A DNA stretch of 64,000 bases. It comes from Rhizobium ruizarguesonis (GTDB lineage Bacteria > Pseudomonadota > Alphaproteobacteria > Rhizobiales > Rhizobiaceae). The position numbers were made by a program, and so were the translations under genes. Where the stretch lies: assembly GCF_012349115.1 (NCBI RefSeq), contig NZ_PQIG01000133.1, forward strand, positions 62,001-126,000, in the 5' to 3' direction. Below are positions 44,228-52,049 of this stretch, piece by piece; position 1 is the first letter of the stretch; the number at the start of each line of letters is the position of its first letter. The notes below the pieces were generated by a model that worked only from the letters and a program-made list of their open reading frames with translations, did no database searches and was not told the DNA's origin.

Positions 44228-44333
44228 CCGATGCATACCGCCCAAAACTGTGCAGCGGTTTGGGGATGACTTGTATAAAAACAAGGAGCTAACCGCGTCG
44301 CATGAATCAAATTCTATGCGACGCGCATTAGGG
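44228..44333. repeat. Two-hairpin dispersed repeat, copy E
   Basis: GATGCATACCGCCCAAAACTGTGCAGCGGTTTGGGGATGACTTGTATAAAAACAAGGAGCTAACCGCGTCGCATGAATCAAATTCTATGCGACGCG. The second hairpin GCGTCGCAT/ATGCGACGC is perfect. The right edge contributes the prmA stop codon (44328-44330). Confidence 0.85.
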
Positions 44334-45206
44334 GCGGTCGAGATGGATGGTCACCCAGCCGTTGCGCCAGATGGTTCTGACATGGCGAAGCCTCGCGCCA
44401 CTATAGGCTGCGATCACCTTCCAGCGTTGCCCGGCAAGGATGCCGGAGAGAATGACCGATCCACCAGGCGCAAGATGCGTCGCAAGCTTCGGCGCCATGC
44501 GGATCAGCGGCCGCGCGAGAATGTTGGCGATGATGAGATCGAAGGGACCGTGCTCGGAAAAAGCCGTCGAATGAAAGCCCGGCGCCGTCCTGGTGACGAT
44601 GCCCGAGGCGATGCCGTTGCGGCGTACGTTTTCCGCCGCCACCTTCGTCGCGATCGGATCGATGTCGGTCGCCAGCACCGGTATGTTCTTGAGCTTGCGC
44701 ACCGCAATCGCCAGCACGCCGCTGCCGGTGCCGAGATCGAGCGCGTTGCGAACCGGGCGCGAGCGCACCACGGCATCGATCACCTCGAGGCAGCCCGCCG
44801 TCGTGCCATGATGGCCGGTGCCGAAGGCCTGGCCGGCATCGATCTCGATGGCGATGTCGCCGGGGCGGATCTTGTCGCGGTCATGCGAGCCATGCACCAG
44901 GAAGCGCCCTGCCCGGACGGGCTTCAGCCCCTCCAGCGATTTCACCACCCAGTCGATCTCGGGGATGACTTCCCGCTCCAGCCGGGCATCAGGGAAAGAG
45001 GCCTTCAATGCGTCCTCGACGCGGGATTGCACCTCAGCCTCGTCCTCGGCCATCATGTAGATCGAGGCTTCCCAGATATCCTTCTTCTCATCGATCTCGG
45101 TGGTGCCGATGGCAAAGTCTTCTTCACCGAAGACCGCGCTCAGAAGGTCGAGGATCTCTTCGGCCTTGCTTTCGGTCGTCGTCACGTAAAGGCGGATTTC
45201 ACTCAC
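44328..45206 (-). CDS. prmA: Ribosomal protein L11 methyltransferase
   Basis: Methylates ribosomal protein L11 with S-adenosylmethionine. The 292-residue protein has an N-terminal recognition domain and then the Rossmann methyltransferase fold. Its motifs are FGTGHHGTTAGCLEVID, ALDLGTGSGVLAIA (SAM-binding motif I) and DLIIANILARPLI (motif with NPPY-like role). Length is normal. Its stop codon overlaps the edge of repeat copy E. It converges with the 57-codon gene. Confidence 0.95.
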   Translation of the reverse strand: MSEIRLYVTTTESKAEEILDLLSAVFGEEDFAIGTTEIDEKKDIWEASIYMMAEDEAEVQSRVEDALKASFPDARLEREVIPEIDWVVKSLEGLKPVRAGRFLVHGSHDRDKIRPGDIAIEIDAGQAFGTGHHGTTAGCLEVIDAVVRSRPVRNALDLGTGSGVLAIAVRKLKNIPVLATDIDPIATKVAAENVRRNGIASGIVTRTAPGFHSTAFSEHGPFDLIIANILARPLIRMAPKLATHLAPGGSVILSGILAGQRWKVIAAYSGARLRHVRTIWRNGWVTIHLDRP

Positions 45207-45274
45207 GATAGGCGGTCTTTCCCGTTTCCGTTGCCCGCCATCGGTCGAGCCAACGCCCCATCACGCTGAAACCA

Positions 45275-45877
45275 TCACCCCTTGTTGACGAGATTCTCCA
45301 GCTTCTTTACCGCCGTGTCCGGGTTTTCGCCATAGGCGATTGTTCCGGAAAACCGCCCGGCCGAATCGAGCAGGAAGACCGAGGCGGTGTGATCCATCGT
45401 ATAGTCGCCGTTCGGATCCTTCTCGTCGACCGGCACCTTCTTGGCGTAGACGCGGAACCCCTTGATAACCTCGGCGATCTTGTCAGGCGGGCCTGAAATG
45501 CCGATGATGCGCTTGGAAACGTTGGAGACGTATTCGTTCATGATCTCAGGCGTGTCGCGCTCCGGATCGACGGTCACGAAATAGGCCTGCAGCTTGTCGC
45601 CCTTCGGATCGACCTTCTCCATCCAGCCGTTCAGCTCGAAAAGCGTCGTCGGGCAGACTTCCGGGCAATGGGTGAAGCCGAAGAACAGCGCCGTCGGCTT
45701 GCCGCGCAGCGCCTGCTCGGTGATCGGCTGTCCGCTTTGGGAGACCAGGGTGAAAGGCACGCCGAAGGGAGCCTCCGCCACCACGTCCTTCGACTTCGTC
45801 AGGTTGAGCGTGTACGCGCCGAGAAACCCGGCCAGTATCAGGACACCGACCCAGACGGCGATGCGGAATGTCTTCAT
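45275..45877 (-). CDS. SCO1/SenC-family copper protein
   Basis: Membrane-anchored thioredoxin-fold protein that delivers copper to cytochrome c oxidase or acts in redox sensing. It has 200 residues, one N-terminal membrane anchor (about 5-25), the copper pair C71 and C75 (THCPEVCPTT), and the distant ligand H163 (YTMDHTASVF). All three ligands are intact. The start at 45877 (MKTFRIAVW) is chosen because a GAGG site lies 9 bases before it. An ATG two codons upstream would leave the site too close. No oxidase gene is nearby. Confidence 0.92.
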   Translation of the reverse strand: MKTFRIAVWVGVLILAGFLGAYTLNLTKSKDVVAEAPFGVPFTLVSQSGQPITEQALRGKPTALFFGFTHCPEVCPTTLFELNGWMEKVDPKGDKLQAYFVTVDPERDTPEIMNEYVSNVSKRIIGISGPPDKIAEVIKGFRVYAKKVPVDEKDPNGDYTMDHTASVFLLDSAGRFSGTIAYGENPDTAVKKLENLVNKG

Positions 45878-46201
45878 TGGCATGATCCTCGATCCAGGCG
45901 GATATCTGCTGCCCACCCCTTGCCCCGCGTGATTATAGCCTCGACCGGACGCGCGCAATTCAAGAATATGTTTTCTGACTGGTGATAAATTGTCTCACCG
46001 ATAGAAACTGCAACGGCAACGAAATCCGACCTCAGGAATCTGCGCGGATCAAAAATGGCATGTTTGTGAATAGCTTGCCTTTAGAGCGACGGGTAATCTG
46101 AAAATACATATCGTTAGGAAAGACTTAAGCCGTCACATCTATATTTAACAGCAGTTCTGCATCGCCTCTCCCGCCGGGGACAACTGGGAAGAATTCTGAC
46201 C
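45878..46201. other. Gene-free stretch between SCO1 and cheW genes
   Basis: 324 bp of divergent control region. The part 46080-46160 is AT-rich (ATACATATCGTTAGG, CATCTATATTTAACAG) and likely holds the cheW promoter, but no boxes can be fixed. No coding frame is supported. Confidence 0.6.
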
Positions 46202-46672
46202 ATGAACAACAATAACGCCATCAAGCAGTCGGGCGCTTATCTCGAAATCGTTTCGTTCCACCTGGGCGATCAGGAATTCTGCATCGACATCATGGCCATC
46301 CGCGAAATCCGCGGCTGGGCACCAGTGACGCCGATGCCGCACACCCCGCCCTATGTGCTGGGTCTCATCAACCTGCGCGGTGCGGTGATCCCCGTCATCG
46401 ACATGGCCTGCCGCCTCGGCATGAAAATGACCGAGCCCTCCGAGCGCTCGGCGATCATCGTCACCGACATCGCCGGCAAGCTGGTCGGCCTGCTGGTCGA
46501 GCAGGTTTCCGACATGATGACCATCAAGAGCGAAGACCTGCAGCCGCCGCCGGAAATCATCCCGGAAGCCCAGCGCGCCTTCTGCCGCGGCATCGTCGCG
46601 CTCGAAAAGACCATGGTGTGCTTCTTGAACCTCGACACGGTCATTGCCGACGAGCTGACGCAGGCCGCCTGA
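46202..46672 (+). CDS. cheW: Chemotaxis coupling protein CheW
   Basis: Links chemoreceptors to the kinase CheA. The 156-residue protein is one CheW/SH3-like domain. It begins AYLEIVSFHLGDQEFCIDIMAIREIRGW and contains TPPYVLGLINLRGAVIPVIDM and FCRGIVALEKTMVCFLNLD. It is a single gene with its own terminator and no other chemotaxis gene in the window, so it is an orphan cheW away from the main che operon. Rhizobia commonly carry more than one cheW. Confidence 0.94.
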   Translation: MNNNNAIKQSGAYLEIVSFHLGDQEFCIDIMAIREIRGWAPVTPMPHTPPYVLGLINLRGAVIPVIDMACRLGMKMTEPSERSAIIVTDIAGKLVGLLVEQVSDMMTIKSEDLQPPPEIIPEAQRAFCRGIVALEKTMVCFLNLDTVIADELTQAA

Positions 46673-46694
46673 GGAATACTCATATCTAGAATTC

Positions 46695-46722
46695 GAAGGC
46701 CCGGCTCGTCCGGGCCTTTTTC
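46695..46722 (+). terminator. Terminator after cheW
   Basis: Nine-base-pair stem AAGGCCCGG/CCGGGCCTT, loop CTCGT, followed by TTTTCGTTT. Confidence 0.85.
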
Positions 46723-46763
46723 GTTTGATGCAGGAGCAAAGCGGCATCGGATCAGCTTTTAGG

Positions 46764-46906
46764 AAGACCCTCCCCAACCCCTCCCCACAAGGGGGAGGGA
46801 CTACCCGGAGCGCCCGCCTCGTTCATCTCGAAACGTCGAAGATCTGGAAAGCGGGTGCGGCAAGTTAAGCCCCTCCCCCTTGTGGGGAGGGGTTGGGGCG
46901 GGGTCT
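46764..46906. repeat. Long inverted repeat with 38-bp arms
   Basis: Left arm 46764-46802 and right arm about 46868-46906 are near-perfect inverted copies (core CCCCAACCCCTCCCCACAAG), separated by 65 bp without coding signal. It looks like a small non-autonomous element or a rhizobial intergenic repeat. It lies between cheW and the convergent creA gene. Confidence 0.75.
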
Positions 46907-46944
46907 TTCATCGCAAGCGCGAGAGACCCCGGAACCTCCCCGCC

Positions 46945-47439
46945 TTATTGCGGCTTCCCATTCTTCCAGACAACGTTCTGGCCATAGAGCGGAATGGTCG
47001 AGATCGACATCTTCGCCGAACCGTCGGTCAGTTCGCGCGAATGGGCGAGATAGATCAGCGTGTCGTTCGTCTTGTCGTAAATGCGGTTGACGACCAGCGT
47101 CTTCCAGATCAGCGACATGCCCTGGCGGAACACCTCGCTGCCATCCTTGGACAGGTCGATATTACCGATCTCGATCGGCCCGGTCTGCCGGCAGGCGATG
47201 GAATTATTGGATGGGTCCTCGAACCAGTTGCCGTTCTTGAACCGGTCGATCAGGCTGCGATCGAAATAGGTGACGTGACAGGTGATGCCCTTGACCTCAG
47301 GGTCGGAGACCGCCTCGACAATGATGTCGTTGCCGATCCAGTCGACCCCGACCTTGCCGACGACTTCGGCTGAGGCAGCACCTGCGGAAAGGACGGAGAA
47401 GGAAAACGCGGCGAGGAGAAGATTGCGCAGTCTGGACAT
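46945..47439 (-). CDS. creA: CreA-family periplasmic protein
   Basis: A 164-residue protein with a signal peptide (MSRLRNLLLAAFSFSVLSAGAASA, cleavage after about 24). The CreA core reads VGKVGVDWIGNDIIVEAVSDPEVKGITCHV, FEDPSNNSIACRQTGPI and LVVNRIYDKTNDTLIYLAHS. Two conserved cysteines are visible. CreA is widespread but of unknown function; in E. coli the gene sits next to creBCD, whereas here it is alone. The start at 47439 has an AGGGAG ribosome site and places the signal peptide at the N-terminus. Confidence 0.9.
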   Translation of the reverse strand: MSRLRNLLLAAFSFSVLSAGAASAEVVGKVGVDWIGNDIIVEAVSDPEVKGITCHVTYFDRSLIDRFKNGNWFEDPSNNSIACRQTGPIEIGNIDLSKDGSEVFRQGMSLIWKTLVVNRIYDKTNDTLIYLAHSRELTDGSAKMSISTIPLYGQNVVWKNGKPQ

Positions 47440-47515
47440 GGCGGCTCCCTGAATAATCCGCATTCTAGATAAGCATGCACCCATGCTTTGCAAGAAATGG
47501 GGCTCGCTGTAGGGC

Positions 47516-48175
47516 TCAGCCTTTCCGGCAGGTGCAGGGCTCGTAGGCCCGCGCCGTCAGCCGGCCGGGCCTCATGCCGATCAGCGCCGGTATCGCGTGA
47601 ACGGCGTTGGCCTTGACGGCTTTCGCCATCTCGATCGCCGCGGCCGCGCAGACCACAGCATCCTCGGCAGCGTTGTGGTGCACGAAACGCAGGCCGAGAT
47701 GCTCGGCGATCAGGTTCAGCCGGTGCGACAGGAAATGCGGCCAGATTCGCTGCGCCATCTTCAGGCTGCAGAGATAGGTAAGCTCCGGATAGGATTGCCG
47801 GTAGAGATCGAGGCTCGCCCGCCAGACGCTGAAATCGAAGGCAGCATTGTGCGCGATCATCGTCGCGCCGCGAAAATCTTCCTCGAACTCGTCCATCACC
47901 TCGGGAAACTCGGGCGCATCTTCGACATGCTCCGGCCGGATGCCATGGATTGCGATGTTCATCCCGGAAAAGCGCATCTCCCGCGGCCGGATCAGCCGCT
48001 CCTCGACGCGCGTCACCCTGCCCTCCTCGATCCAGGCAAGGCCGACGGAGCAGGCGCTGCCGCGCTGTTCGTTCGCCGTCTCGAAGTCAATCGCGATGGT
48101 CTTCAAATCAGCAACCCGAATCGTTTCTTCGGGAACAGGAATACCGCCCCGCTTCCGGCCGCGCAAATTCGACAC
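47516..48175 (-). CDS. DnaQ-like 3'-5' exonuclease
   Basis: A 219-residue DEDDh-family exonuclease. Motif ExoI is IAIDFETANE, ExoII is IAHNAAFDFSVWR, and ExoIII is HHNAAEDAVVCAAAAI. It resembles the stand-alone epsilon-like exonucleases rather than the replicative DnaQ. The GTG at 48175 gives a basic 20-residue N-terminus that may not be genuine; a TTG at the start of LKTIAIDFE is possible. The C-terminus ends in a Cys pair (PCTCRKG). Target in the cell unknown. Confidence 0.87.
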   Translation of the reverse strand: MSNLRGRKRGGIPVPEETIRVADLKTIAIDFETANEQRGSACSVGLAWIEEGRVTRVEERLIRPREMRFSGMNIAIHGIRPEHVEDAPEFPEVMDEFEEDFRGATMIAHNAAFDFSVWRASLDLYRQSYPELTYLCSLKMAQRIWPHFLSHRLNLIAEHLGLRFVHHNAAEDAVVCAAAAIEMAKAVKANAVHAIPALIGMRPGRLTARAYEPCTCRKG

Positions 48176-48322
48176 GACGCATGGTTGACTTTTTAACCCG
48201 CATATCGAAACTTGCCGCCATGATCGGTTCCGTAACCATGGCAGCGCTTATCCATCACACCACGACCCTTGAAGGGTACGCGGGAGCGATGGCGCGTTAG
48301 CAGCGATCCGATCATCATCCCG

Positions 48323-48348
48323 AAACCCTGCCGAGGCGAGCAGGGTTT
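48323..48348. other. Stem-loop upstream of the acetyltransferase gene
   Basis: Nine-base-pair stem AAACCCTGC/GCAGGGTTT with loop CGAGGCGA, followed by TTCGG. It may be a terminator for plus-strand read-through or part of a small control region; its role is open. Confidence 0.45.
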
Positions 48349-48389
48349 TCGGAAACCGGCTCTCCTCCCGACACAGATGGAGAGCATGA

Positions 48390-48926
48390 ATGTCCGAAAA
48401 CGAAGAGAATGAACCTCGCGGCCGAGCGCGCCTGCCGGATGGCGTCCTCGTGCGCGCCGTCCGCCTGTCCGATGCCGAGGAGATCACCGATCTCATAAAT
48501 CTGCCGGGCTACCGGGCCGGCACCTTGCGGCCGCCCTACCAGAGGGTCGAGGAAGTTCGCAAGCACATGGAAAACCCGTCGCCGGGCGCACTCAACCTCG
48601 TCGTCACCCAGGACGGCAAAATCGTTGGCAATGGCGGCCTTAACCGCCTCGGCGGTCGCAGGCAGCACGTCGCCAGCATCGGCATGGGCGTTCATGACGA
48701 TTTCACCGGCCGCGGCTTCGGACGGATCCTGCTCGGGGCGATGGTCGACGCCGCCGACGACTGGCTCGATATCAAACGGCTGGAACTGACCGTCTATACC
48801 GACAACGATGTCGCCATCGGCCTCTACCGGAAATTCGGTTTCGAACGGGAAGGCCTGCTAAGGGCTTTCGGCTTTCGATCGGGGGAATATGTCGACGCCT
48901 ATACGATGGCGCGGCTCAGGCTGTGA
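48390..48926 (+). CDS. GNAT-family N-acetyltransferase
   Basis: A 178-residue acetyltransferase. The acetyl-CoA loop reads SIGMGVHDDFTGRGFGRILL (Q/RxxGxG/A pattern), preceded by VTQDGKIVGNGGLNRLG and followed by LELTVYTDNDVAIGLYRKFGF, EREGLLRAFGFRSGEYVDAYTMARL. This is the RimI/phosphinothricin-acetyltransferase-like layout. Substrate unknown. GGAG lies 7 bases before the ATG. Confidence 0.9.
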   Translation: MSENEENEPRGRARLPDGVLVRAVRLSDAEEITDLINLPGYRAGTLRPPYQRVEEVRKHMENPSPGALNLVVTQDGKIVGNGGLNRLGGRRQHVASIGMGVHDDFTGRGFGRILLGAMVDAADDWLDIKRLELTVYTDNDVAIGLYRKFGFEREGLLRAFGFRSGEYVDAYTMARLRL

Positions 48927-48958
48927 GCAAACGGGGCTGGCGGCTTGCCGTCAGCCCC

Positions 48959-51115
48959 TCACCCGCTGATCAGTGCCAGCCATTCGTCCTCGTCCATCGT
49001 CTGCACACCGAGTTCGCGCGCCTTGTCGAGCTTGGAGCCGGCGCCGGGGCCGGCGACGACGATGTCGGTCTTCTTCGAGACCGATCCCGCCACCTTGGCG
49101 CCGAGGGTTTCCGCCCGCGCCTTCGCCTCGTCGCGGGTGAATTTTTCCAGTGAACCGGTAAAGACCACGGTCTTGCCGGCAACCGGGCTGCCTGCCGTCA
49201 CCGGCTGTTCGGCCTCCTGCGGCTTTACCTGTCTGATCAACTCCGAAATCACCGCAACGTTGCGCGGCTCCTTGTAGAATTCGACCATGGCACGGGCGAC
49301 GACCTCGCCAATACCGTCAATGGCGTTGAGATCGTTCCAGGCGTCGCCGGAAAGTGTCCCGGCCTCCCGCATCGCCGTCTCGAATGCCTCGTAGGTGCCA
49401 TAGGAGCGCGCCAAGAGCTTCGCCGTGGTCTCGCCGACATGACGGATGCCGAGCGCGTAGATGAAGCGATGGAGCGCAATGCTGCGCCGCTCGTTGATCG
49501 CGCCATAGAGCTTGCCGACGCTGACCTTGCCGAAGCCGTCGATATTCTCGAGCTTGGTCAATGATTGCAGCTGCCGTTCCTCCAGCGTGAAGATATCGGG
49601 CGCGGTGCGGATCTGCAGCGACGGATCTTCGTTTTCGAAGAAGAAGTCGATCTGCTTCGAGCCGAGGCCCTCGATATCGAAGGCGTTGCGCGAGACAAAG
49701 TGCTTCAGATGCTCTGTCGCCTGCGCCCGGCAGATGAAGCCGCCGGTGCAGCGGGTGACCGAATCGAGCTTGCCGGTCTTCTCATGTCTTTCACGCACGG
49801 CATGCGAACCACAGACCGGGCAGGTCTTCGGAAATTCATAGGGCCTGGCCTCGGCCGAACGTTTCTCCATGACGACGTCAAGCACCTGCGGAATGACGTC
49901 GCCAGCGCGCTGCACGATGACGGTATCACCAATGCGGATATCGTGCTCGTCGTCGCGGATGCGCTCACCGCTATTGCCGATGCCCTGGATGTAATCCGCG
50001 TTGTGCAGCGTCGCATTGGTGACGACCACGCCGCCGACGGTGATCGGCGTCAAACGCGCCACGGGCGTTAGCGCGCCGGTGCGGCCAACCTGGATGTCGA
50101 TATTCTCGACGATCGTGAAAGCCTGTTCGGCAGGAAACTTGTGCGCCGTCGCCCAGCGCGGGCTCCGCGAGCGGAAGCCGAGACGGGCCTGCAGTTCGAG
50201 ACTGTCGACTTTATAGACGACGCCATCGATATCATAGTCGAGATCCGGGCGCTTGAGCCCGATCTCGTCATAATGCGCCAGGATGTCGGCGACCGAGTTC
50301 AACCGTTTCATCAGCGGATTGACGGGAAAGCCCCAGTCCTTGAAGGTCTGCACCATACCGAACTGCGTATCGGCGGGCATCTCCGACATCTCGCCCCAGG
50401 CATAAGCGAAGAATTTCAGCTTGCGGCTCGCCGTCACCTTGGCGTCGAGCTGGCGCAGCGATCCGGCCGCGGTGTTGCGCGGATTGACATAGGTCTGCTT
50501 GCCCTCCGCCTCCATCTGCCGGTTCAGCGCCAGGAAATCGCTCTTGGCCATATAGACCTCACCGCGGATCTCCACGACGGCAGGCACGCCTTTCGGCAGC
50601 TCGTTGGGGATCTCGGCGATGGTCCGGATGTTGGCGGTGACGTTCTCCCCCGTCGTGCCGTCGCCACGCGTCGCGGCCGTCACCAGCCTGCCGTTCTCGT
50701 AACGGATCGACATCGACAGGCCGTCGATCTTCGGCTCGGCGGTAAAGGCGATCGACTGGTCGGGCAGCCGGCCGAGGAAACGATAGACGCCGGCGACGAA
50801 ATCCTGCACGTCCTCCTGCGAGAAAGTGTTGTCGAGCGACAGCATCGGCCGCGCATGAACGACGGGCGAGAAAGTGACGGAGGGTGCTGCGCCGACATGC
50901 CGCGACGGGCTGTCCTCGCGAATCAGCTCGGGAAACCGAGCCTCGAGCGCATCGTTGCGGCGCTTCAGCGCGTCGTAATCGGCATCCGAAATCTCCGGCT
51001 GGTCCTTGCCGTGGTAGAGCGCATCGTGATGCGCAATCTCCTTTGCCAGCCGTTCGAGCTCTGCGGCAGCCTCTTCGATCGTCAACGTGTCGACAGTGGA
51101 ACCTTCGGTGGACAT
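48959..51115 (-). CDS. ligA: NAD-dependent DNA ligase LigA
   Basis: Seals nicks in replication and repair using NAD. The 718-residue protein has the Ia domain, the nucleotidyltransferase domain with active-site K129 (AEPKIDG), the OB fold, a Zn finger (CPVCGSHAV...CTGGFICRAQ), helix-hairpin-helix repeats and a C-terminal BRCT domain (GKTVVFTGSLEKFTRDEAKARAE...). Length and order are standard. It is the distal end of the lpxC-bamD-recN-ligA series, separated from recN by a DUF6886-like gene and a repeat element. Confidence 0.96.
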   Translation of the reverse strand: MSTEGSTVDTLTIEEAAAELERLAKEIAHHDALYHGKDQPEISDADYDALKRRNDALEARFPELIREDSPSRHVGAAPSVTFSPVVHARPMLSLDNTFSQEDVQDFVAGVYRFLGRLPDQSIAFTAEPKIDGLSMSIRYENGRLVTAATRGDGTTGENVTANIRTIAEIPNELPKGVPAVVEIRGEVYMAKSDFLALNRQMEAEGKQTYVNPRNTAAGSLRQLDAKVTASRKLKFFAYAWGEMSEMPADTQFGMVQTFKDWGFPVNPLMKRLNSVADILAHYDEIGLKRPDLDYDIDGVVYKVDSLELQARLGFRSRSPRWATAHKFPAEQAFTIVENIDIQVGRTGALTPVARLTPITVGGVVVTNATLHNADYIQGIGNSGERIRDDEHDIRIGDTVIVQRAGDVIPQVLDVVMEKRSAEARPYEFPKTCPVCGSHAVRERHEKTGKLDSVTRCTGGFICRAQATEHLKHFVSRNAFDIEGLGSKQIDFFFENEDPSLQIRTAPDIFTLEERQLQSLTKLENIDGFGKVSVGKLYGAINERRSIALHRFIYALGIRHVGETTAKLLARSYGTYEAFETAMREAGTLSGDAWNDLNAIDGIGEVVARAMVEFYKEPRNVAVISELIRQVKPQEAEQPVTAGSPVAGKTVVFTGSLEKFTRDEAKARAETLGAKVAGSVSKKTDIVVAGPGAGSKLDKARELGVQTMDEDEWLALISG

Positions 51116-51422
51116 GGAACATCACTCCAGAGAATCTGCATTGTTTTTTAGAGCAAAATTTCCGGATGAAAAGAGAGGCCGCGTATCCGCCGTGGGGAGG
51201 ATCGGCCTGCTCACCTCTCCTCCCTCATTCCTGTGCCTGTCACAGGAATCCAGCCACGGCGCGTCCGCGCCGTGAATAGCTCTCTTTCAACGAAGAAGAA
51301 TCTCCCGCGCCCAACGACTTGGGCGCGCTGGATCCCTGTGACGAGTACAGGGATGAGGGAGATTGAGGTGAGCTTTCGCGCCAACTTCCATGCCGTGGAA
51401 TCCTTGTTACCGCCCTATCCGG
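51116..51422. other. Gene-free stretch upstream of ligA
   Basis: 307 bp. Most of it is the inverted-repeat element at 51217-51367. The 100 bp next to ligA (51116-51216) must hold any ligA promoter. Confidence 0.65.
51217..51367. repeat. MITE-like element with 38-bp imperfect terminal inverted repeats
   Basis: Left arm 51217-51254 (CTCCCTCATTCCTGTGCCTG) and right arm 51328-51367 are inverted copies of each other. Inside lie two perfect hairpins, CACGGCGCGTCCGCGCCGTG (51256-51275) and GCGCCCAACGACTTGGGCGC (51308-51327). No frame inside encodes a protein. The size of about 150 bp and the nested palindromes fit a non-autonomous mosaic repeat. Confidence 0.7.
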
Positions 51423-51950
51423 CTATTCCCAATCGCCCGCATTACGCAGCCTGATGCCACTGACATGCAGGCTGGTGCCCCAGAGCCCTTTCAGCGGCGT
51501 CAGCGTGTCCACCACCCGAAGCTCCACCCCGCGCGGCGCAAACTCCTGGTCGAGCCGTGAGATGGCGGTCCTCTCCATGGGAATGACGCGTCTGCGGGCC
51601 ACCCACATGCCGGCATCACCCAGATCCTCGAAGCCCTCGGCCGGCATCTCGTAACGGTGGATCGTCTCCGCTTCGAGCCTTTCCAGCCAATGGCGCTCGA
51701 CGTAGGCGACAGCGCGCCAGTCGCCGAGCCAGCGCCGCTGTTCGGCCTCCGGCGTATCGGCTGTCGCCCAGAGCAGGATGCGGGGACAATCGCGCGGAAA
51801 GAGATACATGAAATCATGATCGGCATCGGTTGCCCAGACGAGCGGACCGTTCAGCCATTCCCGGCCGGGCGCGCGGGCAGACGGGACGCGAACCGAGCGT
51901 GGCTCGAACGCTACGATACCGGGATCGTCGCTGAAATGGAAAAGTCGCAT
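51423..51950 (-). CDS. DUF6886-like protein
   Basis: 175 residues starting MRLFHFSDDPGIVAFEPRSV, with PLVWATDADHDFMYLFPRDCPRILLW in the middle and a Trp-rich VAYVERHWLERLEA segment. I associate it with the DUF6886 family by its characteristic start; function unknown. The ATG at 51950 is chosen over a TTG at 52025 on this basis. It lies between recN and ligA in the same direction. Its stop is about 55 bp from the repeat element. Confidence 0.72.
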   Translation of the reverse strand: MRLFHFSDDPGIVAFEPRSVRVPSARAPGREWLNGPLVWATDADHDFMYLFPRDCPRILLWATADTPEAEQRRWLGDWRAVAYVERHWLERLEAETIHRYEMPAEGFEDLGDAGMWVARRRVIPMERTAISRLDQEFAPRGVELRVVDTLTPLKGLWGTSLHVSGIRLRNAGDWE

Positions 51951-52049
51951 GGCTTGAGCTCGCCGCCGATCGGGAAGCTTCAGCGCATATCGCGCCGCAG
52001 GATGATTGTCATCCCACCAGCTCAAGCGGAAAGAGCATCAGAAGAAAAA

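Noticed and set aside
8378..44333. CRISPR-like interpretation of the dispersed repeats
   Set aside because: Copies are single, kilobases apart and palindromic, with no spacer array and no cas genes.
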